Below, piece after piece: positions 49,176 through 56,942 of a stretch of 64,000 nt of DNA; position 1 is the stretch's first letter, and every line of letters starts with the position of its first letter. The position numbers were made by a program, and so were the translations under genes. The notes below the pieces were generated by a model. The model did no database searches and had not been told where the DNA came from. It was given only the letters and a program-made list of their open reading frames with translations. Origin of the DNA: Actinospineispora eucalypti (lineage in GTDB: Bacteria > Actinomycetota > Actinomycetes > Mycobacteriales > Pseudonocardiaceae); the NCBI GenBank assembly GCA_014208095.1, contig JACHMT010000002.1, forward strand, positions 806,001 to 870,000, given 5' to 3'.

Positions 49176-50075
49176 TCAGCCTGCCGCACGCACCGCCGGT
49201 TCGCTCTCCGTCTCACCCGGCTGGTTGGCCGCGTAGTGCTCGGCGATCTCGTCGCTGGTCGTCAGCCACACCCCCGGGTGGTTGACCACGTAGTCCAGCG
49301 CCTCGTCCAGGTACCTGGCCCGGAACGCCTGGCCGATCACGAACGGGTGTAGGGCCAGCGCCATCACCCGGCCGCCGTCCGCCGAGTCGGCGTAGAGCTG
49401 GTCCAGCTGGTCGCGCACGATGCGCACGAAATCCGGGCCGCTGAGGGTCTGCCCGACGAACAGCGCGATGTCGTTGAGCTCCACCGAGTACGGCACGCTG
49501 TACATGCCCGGCACGTTCAGCGGGAACGGCTGGTCGTCGTTGGTCCAGTCCAGCACGTAGCTCAGGCCGAGCTCGGCGAGCAGCTCCGGGGTGTTGAAGG
49601 TCTCGGTGAGCGCGGGGCCCATCCAGCCCCTCGGCCGCCGCCCGGTGGCCCGCTCGATCGTGCCGACCACGTCGGCCAGGTAGGCGCGCTCCTCGTCCAG
49701 GGACATGTCGGCCTGGAAGGTGGTGTTGTCCCGGCCGTGGGCCAGCCACGCCCAGTCCCGCGCCCGGCCGGCCTCGATGATCCGGGGATAGTGCTGGCAG
49801 ACCGCCGAGTTGAGCAGCACGCTGGCCCGCAGCCCGTACCGGTCCAGGGTTCGCATCGTGCGCCAGAAACCCACCCGGGGGCCGTAGTCCCGCCAGCCGT
49901 AGTTGAGCGGGTCCGGAACCAGCTGGCTGGTGCCGGCGAAGATGCTGGTGGCCGGCCGGTCCACCTGGTAGTGCTCGACGTTCAGGCCCACGTAGAAGGC
50001 CACCCTGGCGTCCCCCGGCCAGCGGATCGGCACCCGGTCCACGATGGCGCTGTAGTCGTAGAGCTCGTTCTCCAT
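49176..50075 (-). CDS. polysaccharide deacetylase-family protein (PuuE/allantoinase-like)
   Basis: Protein of 299 residues. It resembles PuuE-type allantoinases and NodB-like deacetylases: VPIRWPGDARVAFYVGLNVEHYQ near the start, GLRASVLLNSAVCQHYP, AHGRDNTTFQADMSLDEERAYL and GWMGPALTETFNTPELLAELGLSYVLDWTNDDQPF. PuuE opens hydantoin-like rings without the usual urease-type metals. Starts considered: ATG 50075, GTG 50081, TTG 50090. The palindrome TGACCA-CAA-TGGTCA overlaps them. Neighbours (DUF1989, M20 carbamoylase-like) support a ureide or hydantoin role. Confidence 0.82.
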   Translation of the reverse strand: MENELYDYSAIVDRVPIRWPGDARVAFYVGLNVEHYQVDRPATSIFAGTSQLVPDPLNYGWRDYGPRVGFWRTMRTLDRYGLRASVLLNSAVCQHYPRIIEAGRARDWAWLAHGRDNTTFQADMSLDEERAYLADVVGTIERATGRRPRGWMGPALTETFNTPELLAELGLSYVLDWTNDDQPFPLNVPGMYSVPYSVELNDIALFVGQTLSGPDFVRIVRDQLDQLYADSADGGRVMALALHPFVIGQAFRARYLDEALDYVVNHPGVWLTTSDEIAEHYAANQPGETESEPAVRAAG

Positions 50076-50089
50076 GACCACAATGGTCA
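50075..50089. promoter_or_regulatory. palindromic operator over the deacetylase start
   Basis: TGACCA-CAA-TGGTCA is a perfect 15-bp dyad covering the alternative start codons of the deacetylase gene. In the AT-rich 126-bp gap upstream, TATAAT occurs on the minus strand at 50154-50149, a likely -10 with no good -35. The gap otherwise holds nothing. Confidence 0.45.
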
Positions 50090-50201
50090 AACGCTGACAT
50101 TAATGTGAGGGTCAATAAATTCGGCGCAACAATTACTCTCAGCTTTCTATTATAGCGCCTCATTTGTCACAATTACGTCTTCAACCCCATAATTGATCTA
50201 C

Positions 50202-51068
50202 TCAATCGATCTTTGCCGACGCCGGACCGGTCAGTGGCCCGGCAGCCGGAAGGGCCATGCCGTGCAGGTTCCGGTACTCGGCGGGGCGGGGCGGCACCCA
50301 CCCCTCCAGCCGGTCCGGGTCCACCCGGTGCACCTCCACCCCGAGCGGGCGGCAGACGTCGCTCGGGTCCCGCGCGTCCGGCCCCCACAGCGGCACGCTG
50401 AGGTCCCCGCCCGGACAGGTGGACAGCGCGCACAGCAGATCCACCTCGGCGAAGAACTCGAGGAAGTCGCCGCGCCGGGCCGGGCAGGCCTTCATGAAGT
50501 AGCGGTCCTCGTCGTTCAGGCCGGTGCACTGGAAGACGTTCAGCACGTCGTGCACGTCGAACTCGGTGAGCCCGTAGGGCAGCACCGCCCTGGTCAGGTT
50601 GGAATGGCAGTGGAAGTCGAAGTCCTCCCCGGTCAGCATCCGGTTCACGTACGGGTCGCACCGGGTGCCGAGCAGGTCGTGCACCCGGCCGCCGTGCTCG
50701 TCCGGGCCGTAGCCGGCCAGGGTGTCCCCGGTGATGGTGAACAGCGGCCGCAGGTAGGGCAGGGTGGACCAGACGCGGTCGTAGGTGGACACGTGCGCGC
50801 GCTGCAACTGGCGGGTGCGGGACGCCCACATCCGCTCCCGCGGGTTGTGCCGGTGCCACACGTTGAGGTCGCCGACCTGCGGGCCGTCCACCGTGACGAT
50901 GCGGCAGACCGAGCCGGCCGGCACCTCCCAGGCCCTACCGGCGCGGGGTGGGATGACGAACGACTCCGTCCGGGTCCGGCCGCCTTCCGCGATGCGCCGG
51001 TAGAGGTTCCGGTCCACGCTCAGCGCGCCGTTCGCGCCGGGCTGGTACGCGGCCGGGTAGGACCCCAT
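50202..51068 (-). CDS. DUF1989 (urea carboxylase-associated) protein
   Basis: Protein of 288 residues of the DUF1989 family, found beside urea carboxylase and guanidine or ureide genes; biochemical role unsettled. Signatures: VPAGSVCRIVTVDGPQVGDLNVWHRHNPRERMWASRTRQLQ, FDFHCHSNLTRAVLPYGL and DVHDVLNVFQCTGL. ATG 51068 overlaps the GntR stop by one base (TGATG), so the two are coupled; an upstream continuation of the frame to 51803 is a shadow of the GntR gene. No urea carboxylase is in the window. Confidence 0.87.
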   Translation of the reverse strand: MGSYPAAYQPGANGALSVDRNLYRRIAEGGRTRTESFVIPPRAGRAWEVPAGSVCRIVTVDGPQVGDLNVWHRHNPRERMWASRTRQLQRAHVSTYDRVWSTLPYLRPLFTITGDTLAGYGPDEHGGRVHDLLGTRCDPYVNRMLTGEDFDFHCHSNLTRAVLPYGLTEFDVHDVLNVFQCTGLNDEDRYFMKACPARRGDFLEFFAEVDLLCALSTCPGGDLSVPLWGPDARDPSDVCRPLGVEVHRVDPDRLEGWVPPRPAEYRNLHGMALPAAGPLTGPASAKID

Positions 51069-51760
51069 CACGCCTCCTTCGCCAGGTCGGTTGCCACTCC
51101 GGTCGCCGCCTCGCCGACCAGGCCGAGCACCATGCGCTCGGAGGCCTCCAGGTAGTCCCGCAGCGCCCGGCCGGCGGCCGCCCGGTAGCCGGCGTGGATC
51201 AGGTCGCAGATCTCCCGGTCCAGCGACACCCACGGCTGCTGGATGCGCCGTTCGTCGGCGACCACCGCGAACGCCAGGCGCTGCTGGGCGGTGACGCCCC
51301 GGAACATCTGGTCCAGCATCGGGCTGCCCAGGGTGGCCACGATCGCGCAGTGGAAACGCAGGCTGGACGTGCCGACCTCGCGCCAGTCGCCGGCGCGCTC
51401 GGCCCGCTCGGTGGCCCGCACGGCGCCCTCGATCGCGGCCAGCGCGGCCGGCGTCGCCGACCCGCACTCCTCCACCGCGCGCAGCTCGATGGTCCGTCTT
51501 ACCAGGTAGATGTCCCGAATGCGGTCGGTGGACATGGTGTTCACCACGGCGCCCTTGTGCAGCCGCTGGCTGACCAGGCCCTCCGTGGCCAGCAGCCGCA
51601 GCGCCTCGCGCAGGGTGTTGCGGGAGACGCCCAGCTCGGCGGCCAGGGTCACCTCGCGCAGCGGCGTGCCGGGGGCCAGCGACCCGGTGACGATGCCCTC
51701 GCGCAGCTCCTCCGCCGCGCGCTCGGCGGTGGCGACCGCCATGTCGATGCAGCCTGACAT
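51068..51760 (-). CDS. GntR-family regulator, FadR/FCD subfamily
   Basis: Protein of about 230 residues: winged HTH (EVTLAAELGVSRNTLREALRLLATEGLVSQRLHKGAVV) and FCD domain with RFHCAIVATLGSP as first metal site. The minus-strand promoter TTGAAA (51797-51792)-N18-TACAAT (51773-51768) ends seven bases before ATG 51760, so a leaderless mRNA is likely; upstream and downstream in-frame starts exist. Palindrome copies at 51780-51790 and 51832-51842 mark it as repressor of itself and the divergent MFS-M24-M20 operon. Confidence 0.88.
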   Translation of the reverse strand: MSGCIDMAVATAERAAEELREGIVTGSLAPGTPLREVTLAAELGVSRNTLREALRLLATEGLVSQRLHKGAVVNTMSTDRIRDIYLVRRTIELRAVEECGSATPAALAAIEGAVRATERAERAGDWREVGTSSLRFHCAIVATLGSPMLDQMFRGVTAQQRLAFAVVADERRIQQPWVSLDREICDLIHAGYRAAAGRALRDYLEASERMVLGLVGEAATGVATDLAKEA

Positions 51761-51779
51761 GTCCAGCATTGTAGCCATC

Positions 51780-51842
51780 TTGTTCAACAACTTTCAAGCT
51801 CAACCGAACTCAACTCCAGTGTTGACACAAGTTGTTGAACAA
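51780..51842. promoter_or_regulatory. two GntR operators within divergent promoters
   Basis: TTGTTCAACAA (51780-51790) and its reverse complement TTGTTGAACAA (51832-51842) are both perfect palindromes, centres 52 bp apart (about five turns). Each sits between -35 and -10: TTGAAA-N18-TACAAT leftward, TTGACA (51822-51827)-N18-TACTCT (51846-51851) rightward. Dual repression by the adjacent GntR protein is the natural reading. Confidence 0.75.
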
Positions 51843-51891
51843 ACTTACTCTCGCCCCACCGCCGGACCCGGACACGGATGGGGGCAGGGAC

Positions 51892-53265
51892 ATGCCAGAC
51901 ATGCGCCAGGACGAGGACCACACCGCGCGAACCGGGCCGACCGGCATGGACGAGGCCCCACTGACCTGGTTCCACCGCCGGCTGACCCTCTACTCCGCCG
52001 GCGGCCCGCTGCTGGACGGCTACGTGCTGGGCATCATCGGCCTGGCGCTGACCCAGGTGGTGCCGCTGTGGGGGCTGGACGCGGTCTGGCAGGGGATGCT
52101 GGCCGCGTCCGCGCTGCTCGGCATGTTCCTGGGCGGCCTGGTCTTCGGCTACGTGACCGACCTGGTCGGCCGGCAGGCCATGTACACCATCGACCTGGCG
52201 GTGATCGCCGCCGGATCGGTGGCCCAGTTCTTCGTGGACGGGCCGGTCTGGCTGCTGGTGCTGCGGTTCATCGTCGGGCTGGCCATCGGCGCCGACTACC
52301 CGATCGCCACCTCACTGCTGGCCGAGTTCACCCCCCGCCGGCACCGGGGCAGCATGCTGGGCTGGCTGACCACCATGTGGGCGGCCGGCAACACCCTGGC
52401 CTACCTGGTCGGCGAGGCGCTCACCGCGCTCGGCCCGGACGCCTGGCGGTGGATGCTGCTGTCCCCGGCGGTCCCGGCGATCGTGCTGATGCTGGCCCGC
52501 GTCGGCACCCCGGAGTCGCCCCGCTGGCTGCTGTCCAAGGGCCGCGTGGAGGACGCCCGCGCCGCGCTGCGCAAGGCCCTCGGGCCGGACGCGGAGCTGA
52601 CCGAGCTGCCCGCCGAGCCGGGGCAGACCAGCCTGCGCGGCCTGGTCGCCAAGGGCTACCTGCGCCGGACCGTGTTCATCGCGGTGTTCTGGGCCTGCTC
52701 GCTGTGGCCGGTGTACGCCATCTACGCCTTCGGGCCGGCGCTGCTCACCGCGCTCAGCCTGGAGGACCCCGGCCAGGCCAACCTGGGCTCGGCGGCCATC
52801 GGGTTGTTCTTCCTGGCCGGCTGCGTGATCGCCACCCTGGTGGCCAACCGGGTGAACCGGCGGACCCTGTTGATCTGGCCGTTCGCGGTGGCCACCGCCG
52901 CGCTGGTCGTGCTCGGCCTGGTGCCCACCGCACCGGTCCCGGTGATCTCCGCGCTGTTCGTGGTCTACGCGGTGGCCATCGGCGGCCCGACGATCATGCA
53001 GTGGATCTATCCCAACGAACTGTTCCCCACCGCGATCCGGGCCACCGCCGTCGGCCTGGGCACCACGGTCAGCCGGATCGGCGCCGGCATGGGCACGTTC
53101 GTCACCCCGATCCTGCTCGACCGCGCCGGCGTCGGCCCGACGATGCTGCTGTCCGGCCTGGTCTGCGCGCTCGGGCTGGCCGTGTCGGTGGTCATGGCGC
53201 CGGAGACCCGGGGGCACGACCTGCACCGGGCCAGTTCCGTCGAGCCCGAGGGCGGGGCCCGGTGA
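51892..53265 (+). CDS. MFS transporter, metabolite:H+ symporter type
   Basis: Membrane protein of 457 residues with 12 spans. Signature motifs: GYVTDLVGRQAMY (loop 2-3), LLAEFTPRRHRGSMLGW, GTPESPRWLLSKGRVEDARAAL before the central loop, and YPNELFPTAIRATAVGL, as in the sugar-porter and metabolite:H+ symporter group. ATG 51892 has AGGGAC just upstream. First gene of an operon with M24 and M20 enzymes joined by GTGA overlaps, so it presumably imports their substrate. Confidence 0.9.
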   Translation: MPDMRQDEDHTARTGPTGMDEAPLTWFHRRLTLYSAGGPLLDGYVLGIIGLALTQVVPLWGLDAVWQGMLAASALLGMFLGGLVFGYVTDLVGRQAMYTIDLAVIAAGSVAQFFVDGPVWLLVLRFIVGLAIGADYPIATSLLAEFTPRRHRGSMLGWLTTMWAAGNTLAYLVGEALTALGPDAWRWMLLSPAVPAIVLMLARVGTPESPRWLLSKGRVEDARAALRKALGPDAELTELPAEPGQTSLRGLVAKGYLRRTVFIAVFWACSLWPVYAIYAFGPALLTALSLEDPGQANLGSAAIGLFFLAGCVIATLVANRVNRRTLLIWPFAVATAALVVLGLVPTAPVPVISALFVVYAVAIGGPTIMQWIYPNELFPTAIRATAVGLGTTVSRIGAGMGTFVTPILLDRAGVGPTMLLSGLVCALGLAVSVVMAPETRGHDLHRASSVEPEGGAR

Positions 53266-54428
53266 CCCCGGTTCCGCCCCGCGGCTTTCCCCGGGCCGAG
53301 TTCGAGCGGCGCACCGACCGGGCGCAGCGGGCCATGCGCCGGGCCGGGCTGGACGCGCTGCTGGTCACCGCGCCGCAGCAGGTGCGCTACTTCACCGGGT
53401 TCGACACCCAGTTCTGGGAGAGCCCGACCCGGCCCTGGTACGTGGTGCTGCCCGCAAGCGGCGAGCCGGTGGCGGTGATCCCGGAGATCGGTGCGCCGGG
53501 CATGCGCGCCACCTGGGTCACCGACGTGCGTACCTGGCCGGCGCCCAACCCCGCCGACGACGGGGTCAGCCTGCTCGCCGGCACGCTGCGCGAGCTGGCC
53601 GGGGCGGGCGGCACGGTGGGCGCCGAGCTGGGCCGCGAGCTGCAGTTGCGCATGCCGGCCGGACAGCTCCCGGAGATCGCCGAGCGGGCCGCGGTGACCA
53701 TCGCCGACGGCACCCCGGTGATCCGGCGGTGCCGGCACGTGAAGTCCGAGCTGGAGATCGACAAGATCCGGTTCGCCTGCCGGGTCGCCTCGGACGCCTA
53801 CGCGGGCGTGCCGGAGCTGATCCGGGCCGGTGACACCGAGCGGACCGTGGTGCAGCGGCTGCGCGCCGACCTCGTCAACCGGGGCGCCGACACCAGTCCC
53901 TACCTGATCGGGGTGGCCGGCCAGGGCGGCTACGACAACATCATCATGGGACCCACGGACCGCCCGCTGGGCCCCGGTGACGTGCTGATCATCGACACCG
54001 GAACGGTCTTCGACGGCTACTTCTGCGACTTCAACCGGAACTGGGCCATCGGCACGGCGGACGACGCGGTGCGCCGGGCCTACGACGCGGTGTGGCGCGC
54101 CACCGAGGTGGGCATCGAGGCCGCCCGGCCGGGCGCCCGGGTGTGCGACGTGTGGCGGGCGATGGCCGACGTGCTGGCCGGCGCCGGCTCCGGGGGCAAC
54201 AACGTCGGCCGGCTGGGGCACGGCCTCGGCCTGCAGCTCACCGAGCCGCCGAGCAACCACCCGGAGGACCGGACGGTGCTGGCCGAGGGCACGGTGCTGA
54301 CCATCGAGCCGGGCATGGAGTTCGCCCCCGGCCGGATGATGGTGCACGAGGAGGACATCGTGATCCGGGACGGCGGCGCGGAACTGCTCACCACCCGGGC
54401 GGCCCCGCACCTGCCGGTGGTGGCGTGA
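53262..54428 (+). CDS. M24-family metallohydrolase (Xaa-Pro peptidase/creatinase fold)
   Basis: Protein of 388 residues with an N-terminal creatinase domain (about 15-150) and a pita-bread M24 domain. All five metal ligands are visible: Asp in IIDTGTVFDGYFCDF (two), His in GRLGHGLGLQLTEPPSNH, Glu in TIEPGMEF and Glu in VHEEDIVI, so a dinuclear metallopeptidase is expected rather than the metal-free creatinase. Known relatives cleave X-Pro bonds or dimethylarginine-like and ectoine-type substrates. GTG 53262 overlaps the MFS stop. Confidence 0.87.
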   Translation: MTPVPPRGFPRAEFERRTDRAQRAMRRAGLDALLVTAPQQVRYFTGFDTQFWESPTRPWYVVLPASGEPVAVIPEIGAPGMRATWVTDVRTWPAPNPADDGVSLLAGTLRELAGAGGTVGAELGRELQLRMPAGQLPEIAERAAVTIADGTPVIRRCRHVKSELEIDKIRFACRVASDAYAGVPELIRAGDTERTVVQRLRADLVNRGADTSPYLIGVAGQGGYDNIIMGPTDRPLGPGDVLIIDTGTVFDGYFCDFNRNWAIGTADDAVRRAYDAVWRATEVGIEAARPGARVCDVWRAMADVLAGAGSGGNNVGRLGHGLGLQLTEPPSNHPEDRTVLAEGTVLTIEPGMEFAPGRMMVHEEDIVIRDGGAELLTTRAAPHLPVVA

Positions 54429-55660
54429 CCCGGCCGGAGATCGACGGGGACGGGCTGTGGCGCCGGCTGGCCGCGTTGGCCGAGGTCGGCGGGTCGCCGG
54501 GTGGCGGGGTTACCCGGCTGGCGCTGACCGAGGCGGACGTCCGGGGCCGGCGGCTGGTGGAGTCCTGGCTGGCGGAGATCGGCTGCGAGATCACCCACGA
54601 CGCCATCGGCAACACCTTCGCCGAGCTGCCCGGCACCGAGCCCCGGTTGGCCCCGGTGCTGCTGGGCTCGCACCTGGACACGGTGGCCGAGGCGGGCCGG
54701 TTCGACGGCTGCCTGGGGGTGCTCGGCGCGGTGGAGGTGCTGCGCGCGGTCGCCGCCGGACCTCGGCCACCCCGGACCCTGGCCGCAGCCGTGTTCACCG
54801 ACGAGGAGGGCGCGCGGTTCGGGCGCGATCTGCTCGGCTCATCGGTGGCCTGCGGATTGCTGGACCCGGCTCAGGCATACGGGCTGGCCGACGCGGACGG
54901 CAGCACGGTCGGCACCGAGCTGCGCACGCACGGCCTGCCGGGTACCGCGCCGGTGCTGGCCGACCGGCCGCCGCACGCCTACCTGGAGACGCACATCGAG
55001 CAGGGGCCGGTGTTGCTGCGGGCCGGCCTGCCGGTGGCGGCGGTGGCCGGGGTGGTCGGCACCTCGTGGACCCGGATCGCCCTGGCCGGCGCCGCCGCGC
55101 ATGCCGGCGCCACCCCGATGGAGCTGCGCCGGGACCCCGGCCTGGCGATGGCCGCGCTGCGCCTGCGGCTGCACGAGCTGGCCGGGGAGCGTCCCGGGCT
55201 CACCTGCGCGGTCGGCGAGATGCGCACGCATCCGGGCCTGGTCAACGTGGTGCCCGGGACGGCCGGCCTGAGCGTGGACCTGCGCGCCGCCGAGGAGGCG
55301 GTGCTGGCCGAGGCGGAGGAGGCGGTGCGGCCGCTGGCCGAGGAGGCGGCCGCCACCTACGGCTGCGCGGTGACCGGGTGCGAGCGCACTTCCCGGACCG
55401 CACCGGTGGCCTTCCACCCGGCGACGGTGGAGCGGGTCGCCGACCGGATCGGCGCGCGCGGCATCCCGGTCCGGAGGCTCTGGTCGGGCGCCGGGCACGA
55501 CGCGCAGCTGCTGGCCGGGATCTGCCCGACCGCGATGGTGTTCGTGCGCGGGCAGCGGGACGGGGTGTCTCACTCGCCCCGCGAGTGGTCGCTGCCCGAG
55601 GACTGCGCGCTGGGCGTGCAGCTCATGGCCGAGGTGGCCGCCGAACTGGTCACGCAGTGA
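54425..55660 (+). CDS. M20-family amidohydrolase (N-carbamoyl-L-amino-acid hydrolase/allantoate amidohydrolase type)
   Basis: Protein of 411 residues. Metal ligands: His and Asp in LLGSHLDTVAEAGRFDG, catalytic and metal Glu pair in FTDEEGARF, His in YLETHIEQGPVL and His in WSGAGHDAQLL. The dimerisation (lid) domain spans about 205-315. The family removes carbamoyl or ureido groups from N-carbamoyl amino acids, allantoate or ureidoglycine. GTG 54425 overlaps the M24 stop. The 3' end overlaps that of the convergent ATP-grasp gene by 11 bases. Confidence 0.88.
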   Translation: MTRPEIDGDGLWRRLAALAEVGGSPGGGVTRLALTEADVRGRRLVESWLAEIGCEITHDAIGNTFAELPGTEPRLAPVLLGSHLDTVAEAGRFDGCLGVLGAVEVLRAVAAGPRPPRTLAAAVFTDEEGARFGRDLLGSSVACGLLDPAQAYGLADADGSTVGTELRTHGLPGTAPVLADRPPHAYLETHIEQGPVLLRAGLPVAAVAGVVGTSWTRIALAGAAAHAGATPMELRRDPGLAMAALRLRLHELAGERPGLTCAVGEMRTHPGLVNVVPGTAGLSVDLRAAEEAVLAEAEEAVRPLAEEAAATYGCAVTGCERTSRTAPVAFHPATVERVADRIGARGIPVRRLWSGAGHDAQLLAGICPTAMVFVRGQRDGVSHSPREWSLPEDCALGVQLMAEVAAELVTQ

Positions 55661-56606
55661 CCGGGACCGTCACCAGCGCCTCGGCCAGGGCCTCGGAGAC
55701 CCGGCTGGCTCCGGTGCGCCGCTCGACGGTGGCGAACATCGGCGACGGGTTGCACTCCAGCACCGCGAACTCGCCGTCATCGGGCCGGCGCAGGTCGATG
55801 CCGGTGAAGCTCATCGCGCAGGCCTCGGCGGCCCGCACGCAGGCCATCTCCTCGTCGGCGGTGAGCGCGGTCGGCCGGACGTCGGTCTCCGCGCCCCGGT
55901 AGTCCAGCCGGTCGGCGACGATCTCGTAACCGGCCACCACCCGGCCATTGACCAGGTACACCCGGATGTTCCGCCCCGGCACCTCGGCCTGGAAGATCAC
56001 CGGCGCACCGGCCAGCCGGGCCAGCCGCTCGGGCGCGTAGTGCGCCTCGGTCATCCGCCGGCACATCCCGCCGCCGGCCACCGGCTTGTACACCACCGGG
56101 CCGCCGATGTCCCCGGCGAAGGCCAGCACGGCATCCGGGTCGTTGGTGATCAGCGTCCGGGGCACCGGCACACCCGCGTCGGCCATCGCGGTGAGCTGCT
56201 CCGGTTTGCGGAAATGCTGCGCCATTGCCGACGGCGGATTGACCAGGCGGGCGCCCTGTCTTTCCATCGCCGCAACGAAACCGGACAGGAATGACCGGCG
56301 CTCACGGCCGGCGGCATAGCTCCGGCGAAGGTCGTCCAGGTGAAACTCGTCGGCACCTTCAGCCGGCGGAAAGAATGGCAGAGGCAAGGGCAGGGAGCGG
56401 ACGTACCAGGTGCCTACCGAATCCAGCGCCACATTCTCCGCGAATGGCTGCCCGGCGCGCAGGCTGAGCTTCAGCCGCCCGGGGAAGGAGGAAAGGTCCA
56501 GCAGCTCCGGGGTTACCCCGCGGTCCCGCAGGCTCCGCCGCACGGCGATTACCTGCGGGTCGTCGGCCGGGCCGATGATCCCTACTCGTTCCATGGTTGT
56601 CGTCAT
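55650..56606 (-). CDS. ATP-grasp ligase, graspetide (omega-ester peptide) maturase-like
   Basis: ATP-grasp protein of 318 residues. Nucleotide-site features: VVYKPVAGGG (lysine), VIFQAEVPGRNIRVYLVNGRVVAGYEI and the metal-binding C-terminal DLRRPDDGEFAVLECNPSPMF, typical of MvdD/PsnB-like enzymes that join Thr/Ser/Lys side chains to Asp/Glu in a precursor peptide. ATG 56606 or 56594 starts it, 62 bp after the stop of a peptide gene with two TTxxxxEE motifs. I read it as the macrocyclase of that peptide. No transporter or protease gene adjoins it. Confidence 0.85.
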   Translation of the reverse strand: MTTTMERVGIIGPADDPQVIAVRRSLRDRGVTPELLDLSSFPGRLKLSLRAGQPFAENVALDSVGTWYVRSLPLPLPFFPPAEGADEFHLDDLRRSYAAGRERRSFLSGFVAAMERQGARLVNPPSAMAQHFRKPEQLTAMADAGVPVPRTLITNDPDAVLAFAGDIGGPVVYKPVAGGGMCRRMTEAHYAPERLARLAGAPVIFQAEVPGRNIRVYLVNGRVVAGYEIVADRLDYRGAETDVRPTALTADEEMACVRAAEACAMSFTGIDLRRPDDGEFAVLECNPSPMFATVERRTGASRVSEALAEALVTVPVTA

Positions 56607-56618
56607 GATGGCCGATGG

Positions 56619-56663
56619 GGCGGAATGCCCGGGTGGCACGGGAGACAGCCCGGGCATTCCGCC
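56619..56663 (-). promoter_or_regulatory. intercistronic hairpin between graspetide precursor and maturase genes
   Basis: GGCGGAATGCCCGGG (56619-56633) and its exact complement (56649-56663) form a 15-bp perfect stem with a 15-base loop, starting five bases after the precursor stop. No T-run follows on the coding strand. It could stop most transcripts or protect the 3' end, giving more peptide than enzyme. Confidence 0.75.
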
Positions 56664-56668
56664 ATCGC

Positions 56669-56824
56669 TCAGCTCAGGCCGTCGCCCTCTTCGCCGAGCG
56701 TCAGGGTGGTGTACTCGTCACCCTCTTCGCCAACCATCATTGTGGTGACCGGGCCGAAGAAAGCGGCCGCGTTGGTCACCGTGTTCGGCAGGTCGTGAAT
56801 GAAAAGCGAATTGTCCTTGCGCAT
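56669..56824 (-). CDS. graspetide precursor peptide, plesiocin-like (two TTxxxxEE motifs)
   Basis: Peptide of 51 residues starting at ATG 56824 after GAGGGG (about 14 bases upstream). The leader starts MRKDNSLFIHDLPNTV; the C-terminal half holds two core units, TTMMVGEE (27-34) and TTLTLGEE (39-46), each followed by Gly-Asp. TTxxxxEE is the core signature of plesiocin-type graspetides, where the two Thr side chains are esterified to the two Glu residues. The ATP-grasp gene downstream is the expected maturase. The peptide is too short for usual gene finders. Chemistry is inferred, not shown. Confidence 0.8.
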   Translation of the reverse strand: MRKDNSLFIHDLPNTVTNAAAFFGPVTTMMVGEEGDEYTTLTLGEEGDGLS

Positions 56825-56942
56825 AACCGTGTTTCACCCCTCGAAAAGCCGGTTCGCTTTATCGCGGATCAGCGACCTCAAGCCTGCCGGCATCTCCAGG
56901 TCAGGTCAACCTGAATAACACAAAGACAAGTTTAAGAGTTCG

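Noticed and set aside
51069..51803. Upstream extension of the DUF1989 frame
   Set aside because: It overlaps the GntR gene in another frame, and the DUF1989 ATG couples perfectly to the GntR stop.
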